In this document: positions 25,558 to 35,147 of the stretch, one piece after another
Position numbering within the stretch: the first letter of the stretch is position 1
How the letters are laid out: each line of letters begins with the position of its first letter
Assembly (NCBI RefSeq): GCF_007290395.2
Contig: NZ_CP041656.2
Coordinates: 4,278,001-4,342,000, forward strand
Direction of reading: 5' to 3'
Length of the DNA stretch: 64,000 bases
From: Bradyrhizobium cosmicum
Lineage (GTDB): Bacteria > Pseudomonadota > Alphaproteobacteria > Rhizobiales > Xanthobacteraceae
Notes under the pieces: generated by a model
Databases searched by the model: none
Told to the model about the DNA's origin: nothing
The model's input: only the letters and a program-made list of their open reading frames with translations
Translations under genes and position numbers: made by a program

Positions 25558-28049
25558 TGACTGCCGTCCATCGAGGGCCCGTGTCTCGTTTGACGCGCCG
25601 CACGTTGGTGCGCGCGAACGGGTGCGGCTTGTCCGTGCGCAGGCTCTTGCTCGCCATTGCCGCCGTGGCCTCGCTCGGCGGGCTGATGGATGCAGCCGTC
25701 GTGGCCCCCGCCTCCGCCCAGGGGTTCACCTACAATCCGCTGCCGCCGCGTCCGAAGCCGCAAAAGGTCCCCAACGACAACCAGATGCTGGTGCAGGCGA
25801 CCGAGGTCGACTACGACTACAACAATTCGCGCGTCTCCGCGGTCGGCAACGTCCAGCTGTTCTACAACGGCACCAGCGTCGAGGCCGACAAGGTCATCTA
25901 CGACCAGAAGACCAAGCGCCTGCATGCCGAAGGCAACATCCGCATGACGGATGCCGACGGCAAGATCACCTATGCCGAGATCCTGGATCTCAGCGACGAC
26001 TACCGCGACGGCTTCGTCGATTCGCTGCGCGTGGACACGGCCGACCAGACCCGCATGGCCGCGAGCCGCTCCGACCGCTCCAACGGCAGCTACACGGTGT
26101 TCGAGAACGGCGTCTACACGGCCTGCGCGCCGTGCAAGGACGATCCGAAGAAGCCGCCGCTGTGGCAGGTCAAGGGTGCGCGCATCATCCACGACCAGCA
26201 GGAGAAGATGCTGTATTTCGAGACGGCGCAGCTTGAGTTCTTCGGCGTGCCGATCGCCTACATGCCCTACTTCTCGACGCCTGACCCGACCGTGAAGCGC
26301 AAGACCGGCTTCCTGATGCCGGGCTTCACGTCGAACACGCCCTTCGGCTACGGCGTCGAAGTCCCGTTCTATTGGGCGATCGCGCCCGACATGGACATGA
26401 CCTTCAACCCGCGCATCACCTCCAGACAGGGCGTGCTGTTCCAGGCCGAGTACCGCCAGCGCCTGATGGACGGCGCTTACCAGGTCCGGGTCTACGGCAT
26501 CGACCAGCTCGATCCCGGCGCCCTCGCAGGCCAGCCCGGCGACCGCCAGTTCCGTGGCGCGGTCGATACCAAGGGCCAGTTCGCGCTGAACGACAAATGG
26601 GTCTGGGGCTGGGACGGCGTAGTCATGTCCGACTACTACTTCTTCTCGGACTACCGCCTGGCGCAGTACCGCGATCCGCTCGGTTCGTTCCTGTATCTGC
26701 CGACCGACGCATTGTCGCAGCTTTATCTGACCGGTGTCGGCAATCGCAGCTTCTTCGACGCGCGCACGATGTACTGGCTGAGCTATTCGGGCAATCAGAG
26801 CCAGGTTCCGATCGTCTACCCCGTGATCGACTATTCGAACGTGCTCAACTATCCGGTGTTCGGCGGCGAGTTCAGCTACAAGACCAATTTCGTCAACCTG
26901 TCGCGTGATGCCGCGGTGTTCGATCCGATCACGACGATCGCCAACACCAACAGCCTGTGCACGACGGCGTCGGCCGATCCGCTCGCCCGAACGCCATCGC
27001 AGTGCCTGCTGCGCGGCGTCCCCGGCACCTACACCCGTCTGACGGCGGAAGCACAGTGGCGCAAATCCTTCACCGACCCGCTCGGCCAGATCTGGACCCC
27101 GTTCGCCAGTCTCCGCGCTGACGCGATCAACGCCTCGATCTCCAATCAGCCCGGCGTGTCGAACTACTTCCCCGCCGGTGACACCCAGGCATTCCGCCTG
27201 ATGCCGACCGTCGGCCTCGAATACCGCTATCCTTTCATCAACGTCCAACCCTGGGGCTCCACCACCATCGAGCCGATAGCGCAGATCATCATCCGGCCGA
27301 ACGAAACCTATGCCGGCAAGCTTCCCAACGAGGACGCCCAGAGCATGGTGTTCGACGCCTCGAACCTGTTCAGCGTCGACAAGTTCTCCGGCTACGACCG
27401 CGTCGAGGGCGGCGGCCGCGCCAATGTCGGCGTGCAGTCCACCACGCAGTTCGACAAGGGCGGCGCCGTCAAGGTGTTGTTCGGACAGTCCTACCAGCTG
27501 TTCGGCATGAACTCCTTTGCGGTGAAGGACTCCATCAACACGGGCCTCGATTCCGGCCTCGACAAGCCGCGTTCCGATTACGTGGCGAGCGCCAGCTACT
27601 CGCCCAACAGCACCTACACGTTCAGCGTTCGCTCCCGCATGGACGAGCAGACCTGGAACGTGCAGCGCTTCGAGGCGGAAGGCCGCGCGAATTTCAATCG
27701 CTGGTCGGTCAGCATGATGTACGGCAATTACGCGCCGCAGCCGGAGCTTGGCTATCTGACGCGCCGCGAGGGCATCCTGACGTCAGGCTCGCTGAAGGTC
27801 GCGACCAATTGGGTGGTAACCGGCTCGGCGCGCTGGGACCTCGAGGCCAACAAGATCAACCAGTATGTGCTCGGGGCCGGCTATGTCGACGATTGCTTCG
27901 TGCTGGCGGCCAACTACGTAACTTCGTATAGCTACTCCGCGGGCACGACTCCGCCCGTGCTGAGCCATGCGTTCATGTTCCAGATCGGCTTGCGCACGCT
28001 GGCGACCTCGTCGGGGTCCAGCACGTCCGGCCTGACCGGCATGCAATGA
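25557..28049 (+). CDS. lptD: LPS assembly outer-membrane protein LptD
   Basis: An 830-residue outer-membrane LPS translocon. A long N-terminal signal (hydrophobic RRLLLAIAAVASLGG, ending ASAQG) is followed by an OstA/LptA-like jellyroll (VQATEVDYDYNNSRVSAVGN; IYDQKTKRLHAEGN) at about residues 80-220. The large barrel contains the conserved PYFSTPDPTVKRKTGFLMPG. Cys residues occur near CAPCKDD and VDDCFVLA, placing one pair in the N-domain and one at the barrel end, as needed for inter-domain disulphides. The GTG at 25557 has AGGAGG upstream and overlaps the lptG stop. Confidence 0.95.
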   Translation: MTAVHRGPVSRLTRRTLVRANGCGLSVRRLLLAIAAVASLGGLMDAAVVAPASAQGFTYNPLPPRPKPQKVPNDNQMLVQATEVDYDYNNSRVSAVGNVQLFYNGTSVEADKVIYDQKTKRLHAEGNIRMTDADGKITYAEILDLSDDYRDGFVDSLRVDTADQTRMAASRSDRSNGSYTVFENGVYTACAPCKDDPKKPPLWQVKGARIIHDQQEKMLYFETAQLEFFGVPIAYMPYFSTPDPTVKRKTGFLMPGFTSNTPFGYGVEVPFYWAIAPDMDMTFNPRITSRQGVLFQAEYRQRLMDGAYQVRVYGIDQLDPGALAGQPGDRQFRGAVDTKGQFALNDKWVWGWDGVVMSDYYFFSDYRLAQYRDPLGSFLYLPTDALSQLYLTGVGNRSFFDARTMYWLSYSGNQSQVPIVYPVIDYSNVLNYPVFGGEFSYKTNFVNLSRDAAVFDPITTIANTNSLCTTASADPLARTPSQCLLRGVPGTYTRLTAEAQWRKSFTDPLGQIWTPFASLRADAINASISNQPGVSNYFPAGDTQAFRLMPTVGLEYRYPFINVQPWGSTTIEPIAQIIIRPNETYAGKLPNEDAQSMVFDASNLFSVDKFSGYDRVEGGGRANVGVQSTTQFDKGGAVKVLFGQSYQLFGMNSFAVKDSINTGLDSGLDKPRSDYVASASYSPNSTYTFSVRSRMDEQTWNVQRFEAEGRANFNRWSVSMMYGNYAPQPELGYLTRREGILTSGSLKVATNWVVTGSARWDLEANKINQYVLGAGYVDDCFVLAANYVTSYSYSAGTTPPVLSHAFMFQIGLRTLATSSGSSTSGLTGMQ

Positions 28050-28100
28050 ACCACCTGAAGTGACGACCGCGTTTCCGATCGCAGGCTCATTTCGGCTGAC

Positions 28101-29051
28101 ATGCGAGCGACAATCATGACGACCCCATTGCCTTTCTTCCGCCTCCTCCTCGCCATCAGCGCCGGGCTGCTCCTGACCGGCCTGCCCTCGCCGTCGCGCG
28201 CGCAGAACATCGTCGTCATGGTCAACGGCGACCCCATCACCGATTTCGACATCGAGCAGCGCTCCAAGCTCGACCAGCTGACGACACAGAAGACCCCGAG
28301 CCGGCAGGAGGTCATCAACGAGCTGATCGACGACAAGATCAAGATGAAGGAGGGCAAGAAGTACGGCGTCGATCCCGGCGTCTCCGACATCAACCAGTCC
28401 TACGAGGGCATGGCGCAGCGCATGCGCATCACGCCGGACCAGCTCACCAAGTCGCTCGAGGTCAAGGGCGTGCGCCCCGAGACGTTGAAGGGCCGTATGA
28501 AGGCCGAGATGGTCTGGACCAGCCTCGTGCGCGGCCGCTACAAGGAGAAGCTGATGGTCGGCGAGCGCGACGTGGCGCAGGCCGTGCAGGCTGAAACCGG
28601 CGACAAGCTGCAGATCGAGGGCACCGAATACAAGATGCAGCCGATCGTGCTGATCGTGCCGCGCGGCTCGTCTCCGGCCTTCCAGGAGACACGGATGAAG
28701 GAAGCCGAGCAATATCGCTCGCGCGTCGGAAGCTGCGAGGAGGCCAACTCGCTGTTCCGCTCGACGCCGAACGCCACCATCCGCGACAGCGTCACCAAGA
28801 CCACCGCGGAGCTGCCAGAGGCGCTGCGCAAGGTGCTCGACGACACGCCGATCGGCCATTTGACCGCGCCCGAGGTAACCAAGGCGGGCATCGAGATGGT
28901 CGTGCTGTGCTCGCGCAAGCCGACCATGATCGACACGCCGAAGAAGCGCGAGGTCCGCGAGAAGATGTACCAGCAGAAATACGAGAAGACCCAGAAGACC
29001 TATCTCGACGAGCTCCGCAAGGCGGCGATGATCGAATATCGCAACCGCTGA
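28101..29051 (+). CDS. SurA-like periplasmic chaperone (SurA N-domain with a degenerate parvulin domain)
   Basis: A 316-residue exported protein. The signal peptide ends PSRAQ near residue 35. The SurA N-terminal chaperone domain follows (IVVMVNGDPITDFDIEQRS; RQEVINELIDDKIKMKEGKKYG). Residues about 175-290 have the outline of one parvulin domain, but the catalytic His expected at its first strand is absent (MQPIVLIVPRG). It is much shorter than E. coli SurA, which has two PPIase domains. Position between lptD and pdxA is the same as in E. coli. A chaperone role in barrel assembly is likely, isomerase activity less so. Confidence 0.88.
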   Translation: MRATIMTTPLPFFRLLLAISAGLLLTGLPSPSRAQNIVVMVNGDPITDFDIEQRSKLDQLTTQKTPSRQEVINELIDDKIKMKEGKKYGVDPGVSDINQSYEGMAQRMRITPDQLTKSLEVKGVRPETLKGRMKAEMVWTSLVRGRYKEKLMVGERDVAQAVQAETGDKLQIEGTEYKMQPIVLIVPRGSSPAFQETRMKEAEQYRSRVGSCEEANSLFRSTPNATIRDSVTKTTAELPEALRKVLDDTPIGHLTAPEVTKAGIEMVVLCSRKPTMIDTPKKREVREKMYQQKYEKTQKTYLDELRKAAMIEYRNR

Positions 29052-30067
29052 TGGCCGCCCACCCTGCCAAGCCCCTCGCACTGACGCTGGGAGAGCCTGC
29101 CGGCATCGGCCCCGACATCACGATCGCAGCCTGGCTCAGGCGCCGTGAACTGAACCTGCCCGCCTTCTATCTGCTCGGCGACGAGGCGGCGATCGCGCGG
29201 CGCGCCAAAGCGCTTGGTGCCGATCTCAGGATCGCCTCGTCAAGCGCCGGCGAGGCCGATGCCGTGTTCGCCGAGGCCCTGCCCGTCGTGGCCACCGGCG
29301 CGCACGCCACGGCCGGGCCCGGCTCGCCCGACGCATCGAGCGCACCGGCTGCGCTCGCCTCGATCCGCCAGGCGGTCGCCGATGTCCGCGAAGGGCGCGC
29401 CAGCGCCGTCGTCACCAATCCGATCGCCAAGAGCGTGCTCTACCGCGCAGGCTTCCGTCATCCCGGCCACACCGAATTCCTCGCCGAGCTCGCGGCCGTG
29501 GACGGCCGCGTGCCGCAGCCGGTGATGATGCTGTGGTCGCCGCGGCTCGCCGTGGTGCCCGTGACCATCCACGTCTCGCTGCGCGAAGCGCTGGCCCAGC
29601 TCACCAGCGAGCTGATCGTCTCGACCGTGCGCATCGTCGCCGCCGAGCTCAAGTCCCGCTTCGGCATCGCGACGCCGCGCATTGCTATCTCCGGTCTCAA
29701 CCCGCACGCCGGCGAGGACGGCTCGCTCGGCGACGAGGAGCAGACGGTCATCGCGCCTGCGCTCGAGACGCTGCGCAACGACGGCATCGATGCCAGAGGC
29801 CCATTGCCCGCCGACACCATGTTCCACGAAGCCGCGCGCAACCTCTATGACTGTGCGGTCTGCATGTATCACGACCAGGCGCTGATCCCGATCAAGACGG
29901 TCGCCTTCGACGACGCCGTCAACGTCACGCTCGGCCTGCCCTTCATCCGCACCTCGCCCGATCACGGCACTGCCTTCGACATCGCCGGCACCGGCAAAGC
30001 CAATCCGGCCAGCCTGATCGCGGCGCTGAGGCTTGCCAGCCGCATGGCGGCCGCGACAAGCGAATGA
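29051..30067 (+). CDS. pdxA: 4-hydroxythreonine-4-phosphate dehydrogenase
   Basis: A 338-residue NAD-dependent enzyme of vitamin B6 synthesis that oxidises and decarboxylates 4-phosphohydroxy-L-threonine. Landmarks are [36 protein letters not shown] (metal-binding His), [17 protein letters not shown], and [11 protein letters not shown]. The ATG at 29051 overlaps the surA stop as TGATG; an upstream frame to 28907 lies inside surA and is not real. Its own stop overlaps rsmA as ATGA. Confidence 0.97.
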   Translation: MAAHPAKPLALTLGEPAGIGPDITIAAWLRRRELNLPAFYLLGDEAAIARRAKALGADLRIASSSAGEADAVFAEALPVVATGAHATAGPGSPDASSAPAALASIRQAVADVREGRASAVVTNPIAKSVLYRAGFRHPGHTEFLAELAAVDGRVPQPVMMLWSPRLAVVPVTIHVSLREALAQLTSELIVSTVRIVAAELKSRFGIATPRIAISGLNPHAGEDGSLGDEEQTVIAPALETLRNDGIDARGPLPADTMFHEAARNLYDCAVCMYHDQALIPIKTVAFDDAVNVTLGLPFIRTSPDHGTAFDIAGTGKANPASLIAALRLASRMAAATSE

Positions 30068-30921
30068 GCGCGATCGACGACCTCCCGCCGCTTCGCGAGG
30101 TCATTCGCCAGCACGCGCTGTCGGCCCGCAAATCGCTCGGCCAGAACTTCCTGCTCGACCTCAACCTCACCGCGCGCATCGCGCGCGCGGCAGCGCCGCT
30201 CGAGGACTCCACCATCGTCGAGATCGGCCCGGGCCCGGGCGGGCTGACCCGCGCACTGCTCGCGCTCGGCGCCAGGCGCGTCGTCGCCATCGAGCATGAC
30301 GAGCGCGCGATCCCCGCCCTGCAGGATATTTCCGCGCGCTACCCTGGTCGGCTCGAGATCGTACACGGCGACGCCATGACCTTCGATCCCCGCCCGCTGC
30401 TCGCCGGCGAACGCGCGAAGATCGTCGCGAACCTGCCCTACAATATCGCGACCCAGCTCCTGATCGGCTGGCTCACCACCGAGCCATGGCCGCCCTGGTA
30501 CGACATGATGGTCCTGATGTTCCAGCGCGAGGTCGGCGAGCGCATCGTCGCGCGCGAGGACGAGGAGGCCTATGGCCGTCTCGGCGTGCTCGCCAACTGG
30601 CGCTGCGAGACCAAGATCCTGTTCGACATTGCGCCATCCGCCTTCGTGCCGCCGCCGAAGGTCACGTCCTCCGTCGTGCGCCTGGTGCCGCGCGCAGAAC
30701 CGCTTCCCTGCGATCGAAGATTGCTCGAACAGGTCGCAGCCGCAGCCTTCGGCCAGCGCCGCAAGATGCTGCGCCAGAGCCTCAAATCGCTGGGCGTCGA
30801 TCCCGCGCGTCTTGCGGCCGCCGCCGGCGTCGATGCGACGCGGCGCGCCGAGACCGTGCCTGTTTCCGGCTTTGTTGCCATGGCGCGTGAATTGGCGGAT
30901 ATACGCAGCGAGGCTCGATAA
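30064..30921 (+). CDS. rsmA: 16S rRNA (adenine1518-N6/adenine1519-N6)-dimethyltransferase
   Basis: A 285-residue enzyme (KsgA) that dimethylates two adjacent adenines in the 3' loop of 16S rRNA; its absence confers kasugamycin resistance. Motifs are [18 protein letters not shown], the SAM-binding [15 protein letters not shown], catalytic [11 protein letters not shown], and [17 protein letters not shown]. The ATG at 30064 overlaps the pdxA stop. This closes the lptF-lptG-lptD-surA-pdxA-rsmA operon. Confidence 0.97.
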   Translation: MSAIDDLPPLREVIRQHALSARKSLGQNFLLDLNLTARIARAAAPLEDSTIVEIGPGPGGLTRALLALGARRVVAIEHDERAIPALQDISARYPGRLEIVHGDAMTFDPRPLLAGERAKIVANLPYNIATQLLIGWLTTEPWPPWYDMMVLMFQREVGERIVAREDEEAYGRLGVLANWRCETKILFDIAPSAFVPPPKVTSSVVRLVPRAEPLPCDRRLLEQVAAAAFGQRRKMLRQSLKSLGVDPARLAAAAGVDATRRAETVPVSGFVAMARELADIRSEAR

Positions 30922-30943
30922 CAGGAATTTCGGAGGAAGGAAT

Positions 30944-32002
30944 ATGGCGTTGATGCGTCGGCAATCCCTGGTCAAGTTCGATGCGCCGCTGTGCGAGACC
31001 ATCGTGGACACGCCAAAGCCACAGGGGCGCGAGGTGCTGGTGCGCATCGAGCGCTGCGGCCTCTGCCATTCCGATCTGCACATCCAGGACGGCTACGCCG
31101 ATCTCGGCGGCGGCAAGAAGCTCGACACCACGCGCGGCATGACGCTGCCCTTCACGCTTGGCCACGAGATCGCCGGCGTCGTCGACGAAGTCGGACCTGA
31201 CGTTCCTGCGGGCCTCGTCGGGGCCAAGAAGGCGGTGTTTCCCTGGATCGGCTGCGGCCAGTGCCGCGACTGCGCCAATGGCGACGAGAATCTCTGTGTG
31301 AAGCAGCGCTTCCTCGGCGTCTCCATCGACGGCGGCTTCGCCACCCACGTCCTGGTGCCCGACGCGAAATACCTGCTCGACTACGATCCCCTACCCGTCA
31401 ACCAGGCCGCGACCCTGATGTGCTCCGGCGTGACCGCCTATGGCGCGCTCAAGCGCCTGGTCGACCGTCCGCGCCAGCGCAACCTGCTGCTGATCGGTCT
31501 TGGCGGCGTCGGCATGATGGGCCTGTCGTTCGCGCAAGCCATGTTCAAGCAGCCGATCACGGTCGCCGACCTCTCGCCGGCCGCGCGCGACACCGCGCTG
31601 AAGAACGGCGCAGCCGGCGCCTACGATCCGTCCGAGCCCGACGTGATCAAGCGCATCCTCAAGGAGACCGAAGGCGGCTTCGACGAGATCGTCGACTTCG
31701 CCGGCAACGAGAAGTCGATGGCGTTCGCGGTCGCCGTCGCAGCGCGCGGCGGCAAGATCGTGGTCTCCGGCCTGATGGGCGGGCAGTTCACGCTGCCGAT
31801 GGTGCAATGGGTCTACAAGCGCATGACCATCGAAGGCTTCATGGTCGGCACGCTCGCGGAGGCGCAGGAACTGATGGCGCTGGCCCGCGCGGGCAAGATC
31901 AAGCCGACGCCGATGCGCGAGGAGCCGATGGGCGATGTCCAGAAATGGATCGACGAGCTGCGCGCCGGCAAGGTGGTCGGACGCATCGTGCTGAAGAACT
32001 GA
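30944..32002 (+). CDS. Zinc-dependent alcohol dehydrogenase
   Basis: A 352-residue medium-chain dehydrogenase. The catalytic zinc ligands lie in CGLCHSDLHI and GHEIAGVVDEVG; the structural zinc Cys cluster is CGQCRDCANGDENLC. The nucleotide-binding turn is LLIGLGGVGMMGLSFAQ near residue 180. The ATG at 30944 has CGGAGGAAGG upstream and lies 22 bases after rsmA, so read-through from that operon is possible. The substrate is not evident; aliphatic or aromatic alcohols are equally plausible. Confidence 0.93.
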   Translation: MALMRRQSLVKFDAPLCETIVDTPKPQGREVLVRIERCGLCHSDLHIQDGYADLGGGKKLDTTRGMTLPFTLGHEIAGVVDEVGPDVPAGLVGAKKAVFPWIGCGQCRDCANGDENLCVKQRFLGVSIDGGFATHVLVPDAKYLLDYDPLPVNQAATLMCSGVTAYGALKRLVDRPRQRNLLLIGLGGVGMMGLSFAQAMFKQPITVADLSPAARDTALKNGAAGAYDPSEPDVIKRILKETEGGFDEIVDFAGNEKSMAFAVAVAARGGKIVVSGLMGGQFTLPMVQWVYKRMTIEGFMVGTLAEAQELMALARAGKIKPTPMREEPMGDVQKWIDELRAGKVVGRIVLKN

Positions 32003-32077
32003 GTTATTCGCCGGCGGCGGGATGGATGTCTCGCCGCCGCGCACGGAACGGCTTCGGCCGCGCTGCGTTGGCAGCCC

Positions 32078-32314
32078 ATGACCATCCGCTGCACTGTCGA
32101 AAGCGCATTCTTCATCGCCTGGAGCTGTCTGGAGAAGAGCGGCGAGCTCGGTCCTCCGGATGCGACGGCGAACATGCTTCTCGATGCCATCGAAGCCCAG
32201 CTCAGGACCGGCGAACGCCGGCAGTTGATGCTCGCCAACAAGGCGATCGACGCCTATCGCAAGCAAATAGCCCAAGGCCGCATCCCGGCCACGCACCGGA
32301 TTCACCTGGGATGA
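32078..32314 (+). CDS. Hypothetical small protein (78 aa)
   Basis: A soluble, mostly helical 78-residue protein with no signal peptide. It contains a Cys pair (TIRCTVESA; AWSCLEK) and an amphipathic helix, NMLLDAIEAQLRTGERRQLM. Coding character (third-position G/C) is good. I do not recognise the family. The ATG at 32078 is the natural start, and the gene lies alone between the alcohol dehydrogenase and the Crp-like regulator. Confidence 0.6.
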   Translation: MTIRCTVESAFFIAWSCLEKSGELGPPDATANMLLDAIEAQLRTGERRQLMLANKAIDAYRKQIAQGRIPATHRIHLG

Positions 32315-32585
32315 TCCGGCCCGGACAACGCCTTGCGGCGCCGCCGCGAGGTGCACCGGAAACTCGACGCGCCCATCCGTGCGCGCTCTGTGTTCACTCC
32401 TGAACAGAACGACCAGCGGATCTCGAATTTACGTAGTTCTCCGGACCAGAACAAAGTTCGCAGCGTGCTCTACGGGCAACGCCCGACGGATCAGCTCCTG
32501 CCTGCCCGGGAATTTTCGACTCCCGCAAGGCCTTGTGTGCACTTTGGAACCGTCAGTTCCGCTGCGGAAACGTAGGATTTTCGAG

Positions 32586-33356
32586 GTGCCGATTCCCGGC
32601 CGAGCACCAGCCAAGATCAAGAACCAAGTGACGAGAAGCGTGACCGGCCGGCCCCAGAACGATCTGCTTCGCAAGCTCGGCGCCCAGGATTTCGAGCTGC
32701 TCAGCCCACACCTGCAATCGGTCGAGCTCGCCGCGAGCCACATCCTGCATCACGCTGGCGACGACGTCGCGGCCGTCCATTTTCCCTGCGGCCCGACGTT
32801 CGTGTCGTTCGCAGTGCCAGTCGAGGACGATCGCGAGGTCGAAAGCCTGCTCGTGGGCCGTGAAGGCGCGATCGGGATCCCTGCCGGCCGCGGACCGTCG
32901 CTGGCCTATTCCCGCATCGTCGTGAAGGTCGGCGGGACGCTCGCGCGCCTGCCGCTGCGCGCGTTCGAACAGGCCCAGCAACGATCGGCCGGCCTGCAGG
33001 AGCTGTTCGCACGCTACGCAGCCTGCCAGTTCGCGCAGCTGCTGCAGACCGCCGCCTGCAACGCGGCGCATTCGATCGAGCAGCGGGCCGCCAAATGGAT
33101 CATCGCGGCCCGGGAGCATATCGGCGGCGACGAGATCCCCCTCACCCACGAGCAGCTGGCCGGCATGCTCGGCGTCTCCCGCAGCTATGCCAGCCGCGTC
33201 ATCCAGACGTTCAAGGCGAGGCGCATCCTCGCCACCCGCCGCGGCGCCATCCTGATCCTCGATGCCGCCGCGCTCGAGTCGAGCGCCTGCGCCTGCAACG
33301 ACACGGTGAAGAGGCATTTTCGCGAAGTGCTGGGACGAGCGGCCTCAGCGGGGTAG
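32586..33356 (+). CDS. Crp/Fnr-family transcriptional regulator
   Basis: A 256-residue regulator. Residues about 20-150 form a cyclic-nucleotide-binding-like jellyroll (LLRKLGAQDFELLSPHLQSV, VHFPCGPTFVSFAV). The C-terminal winged HTH has PLTHEQLAGMLGVSRSYASRVIQTFK. The Cys cluster that binds the iron-sulphur centre in Fnr is absent, as is a convincing cAMP-binding cassette, so the signal is unknown. The C-terminus carries a CAC motif. The start is a GTG at 32586; the frame is open to 32379 but upstream codons look non-coding. Confidence 0.85.
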   Translation: MPIPGRAPAKIKNQVTRSVTGRPQNDLLRKLGAQDFELLSPHLQSVELAASHILHHAGDDVAAVHFPCGPTFVSFAVPVEDDREVESLLVGREGAIGIPAGRGPSLAYSRIVVKVGGTLARLPLRAFEQAQQRSAGLQELFARYAACQFAQLLQTAACNAAHSIEQRAAKWIIAAREHIGGDEIPLTHEQLAGMLGVSRSYASRVIQTFKARRILATRRGAILILDAAALESSACACNDTVKRHFREVLGRAASAG

Positions 33357-33405
33357 AACCAACCGCGCCGCCGGAACATAATCGCGTACCCCGCATTGCC
33401 CGGAC

Positions 33406-33621
33406 ATGCCGCGGTATTATTTTCACTTCGAGGGCCAGCAGCCCCACACCGATACGACAGGCGAAGCGCTCCTCGACGACGAGGCTGCCTGGCGCGAAGC
33501 GGTCCGCCTCTCCCGCGACGTCGAGCATGCGCTACGCCCGGGCGACAGCTGGACGCTCAGCGTGTTCGACGGCACCGAGCCGGTGTTCGTGCTGGCTATG
33601 GTGACGCGGCGGTTTCGGTGA
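33406..33621 (+). CDS. DUF6894-type small protein
   Basis: A 71-residue protein with the start MPRYYFHFEGQ, then an acidic D(T)TGEALLDDEAAWREAV segment, matching the family of short rhizobial proteins that begin MPRYxFH and carry a DxxGxxLxDxxAA pattern. The function is unknown; these genes are abundant and scattered in Bradyrhizobium. The length is typical. Confidence 0.8.
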   Translation: MPRYYFHFEGQQPHTDTTGEALLDDEAAWREAVRLSRDVEHALRPGDSWTLSVFDGTEPVFVLAMVTRRFR

Positions 33622-33848
33622 GAGGCCAGCTCGCGAGACGGGCCGGACAAGGGACGCCGATCGGTTCAGTTCAGCTGGGCGGGTAGTCCGGTCGAACAGC
33701 GTCCCAATCCGCCAGATTCCGATAGTCATTGCGCTCCGCATCTCGCGCTTCGCTTGCCGGCAGCCAAAGCACAACTTGCATTAAGGAGCGAACCGCCGTT
33801 CAATGACGGTTTTAGCCGGCAGCACATTTATACTTTCCTGGTTTTGGA

Positions 33849-34262
33849 ATGCAGACATTTCTCATCATCATCGGCATCTGGCTGCTGATCAACGTGCTTT
33901 TCGTCGTGATCATGATGCCGCCGCGAAAGCCGCGAAGGCCGGATCGTCCACGATCGTCGGCAGGTCTTGCACCGGCTGCCGTCGAGCCCAACGCTTATCC
34001 TTTCGACGAAGACGAGAAGATCTCGCTGCGTCACACCATCATCGCCATCGCGATGGGCGCGCTGTTCTCGCTGACACCGCCGCTGCTCCAGGCGGCCGAT
34101 GACATCAAGCGGCTGCTCGGAAGATGCCGCAAGGCGAAGCGCGCCGACAACGGACCGGGCGAACGATCCCTCGATACGGTGCTCGACGAACACCATGTCA
34201 AGGAGACGCAGACGTCAGCCGACCGATCCCGGTCCGACGAAGGCGACGAGCCGAAGCGCTAG
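33849..34262 (+). CDS. Hypothetical membrane protein (137 aa)
   Basis: A small inner-membrane protein with a TM helix at residues 3-22 (IIIGIWLLINVLFVVIM), a basic Pro/Arg loop, a second hydrophobic segment at about 61-80 (IIAIAMGALFSLTPPLL) and a long charged C-terminal tail rich in Asp, Glu, Arg and Ser. I do not recognise it. The composition is rather patchy compared with core genes. Confidence 0.6.
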   Translation: MQTFLIIIGIWLLINVLFVVIMMPPRKPRRPDRPRSSAGLAPAAVEPNAYPFDEDEKISLRHTIIAIAMGALFSLTPPLLQAADDIKRLLGRCRKAKRADNGPGERSLDTVLDEHHVKETQTSADRSRSDEGDEPKR

Positions 34263-34691
34263 CGATCGGTCTTGCTTCAACACCGATGACTTGTTCAACA
34301 CCGACGACTTGGGCCTGCATTGGAACACTGCGCGCTCATAGCCGTTTGCTCACTGCGAAGGCAACGATAAGCCTCAGCCGATGACGGACACGGCCTCGAT
34401 CTCCGGTGTATCGCATTGAGCCTGCGAAGGAGCCCCTCACTTGGTTAGTCCCGCGAAATGGTACGATCCGATATCGGAACGCTGGATCGCACCGCGACAG
34501 ATGCGCCCGGACGCAACATCGCCGCCATCTGGCGTAAACCACATCCTCGAGTTCGAGCGAACGCTCGAAGTCCAGCGCATCTGGCGCGCGCTCGTCGATT
34601 GCTGCACGCACGATTGAATGACTTGGCGAATAGCTCGGCGCATGCAGCACGACGAAGGAACCCGCCGTCGCTCGCGCGGTTATAACCCTGC
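34263..34691. other. Intergenic region with a short tandem repeat and a possible micro-ORF
   Basis: 429 bases between small membrane-protein genes. It contains an 18-base tandem duplication (34276-34293 and 34294-34311, one mismatch). A TTG-initiated frame at 34441-34617 (58 codons) gives a plausible soluble peptide ending VNHILEFERTLEVQRIWRAL, but there is no clear ribosome binding site. Both strands lack a convincing longer gene. Confidence 0.4.
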
Positions 34692-34913
34692 ATGACTGAT
34701 GCCACCTCACCCGCAAAACCCGTCGCAACCGCGATTCGCTATCTCTCAATCATCGTTGGCTGCGCCTGCCTGCTACTGGCCGCGATCTGCGTCGCCATCG
34801 CGTGCCAAGTCTTCGTCCAAACCGGCGTGTTCGCGCAATCCTATGCGATGGTAGGACTGATCAGCGCCGTATTGGGGCTGCTGGCGCTGATGCTTGCGCG
34901 GGTGTGGAAGTAG
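34692..34913 (+). CDS. Hypothetical two-helix membrane protein (73 aa)
   Basis: The product has two clear hydrophobic helices: about residues 17-41 (LSIIVGCACLLLAAICVAIA) and 51-70 (MVGLISAVLGLLALMLA). A short polar N-terminus precedes them. The coding frame is clean, with ATG at 34692 and stop at 34911. Function unknown. Confidence 0.6.
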   Translation: MTDATSPAKPVATAIRYLSIIVGCACLLLAAICVAIACQVFVQTGVFAQSYAMVGLISAVLGLLALMLARVWK

Positions 34914-35147
34914 GCCGCAGTTCCTAGCTGTCGGATGGGTAGAGCCCTTGCGAAACCCATCGCTGACCTAACGCCGCTCCACGCTGGCGCCCCCGAAAAT
35001 AACGAACGCAGGTCGCGGCTACTAACGCCCCGTCGGGCAAGAGACCTCGTCAACCCCCTCGCGCCGATGAGGCCCACAAGGGCGTCACGCCACTTTTCGC
35101 TCACGCGCCGGGCTGCTAGACTGACCTCATTATTTTGGGGAATTTTG

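Noticed and set aside
33849..34913. The two small membrane-protein genes as a toxin-antitoxin or holin pair
   Set aside because: They are separated by over 400 bases, lack overlap or coupling, and neither matches a known toxin layout.
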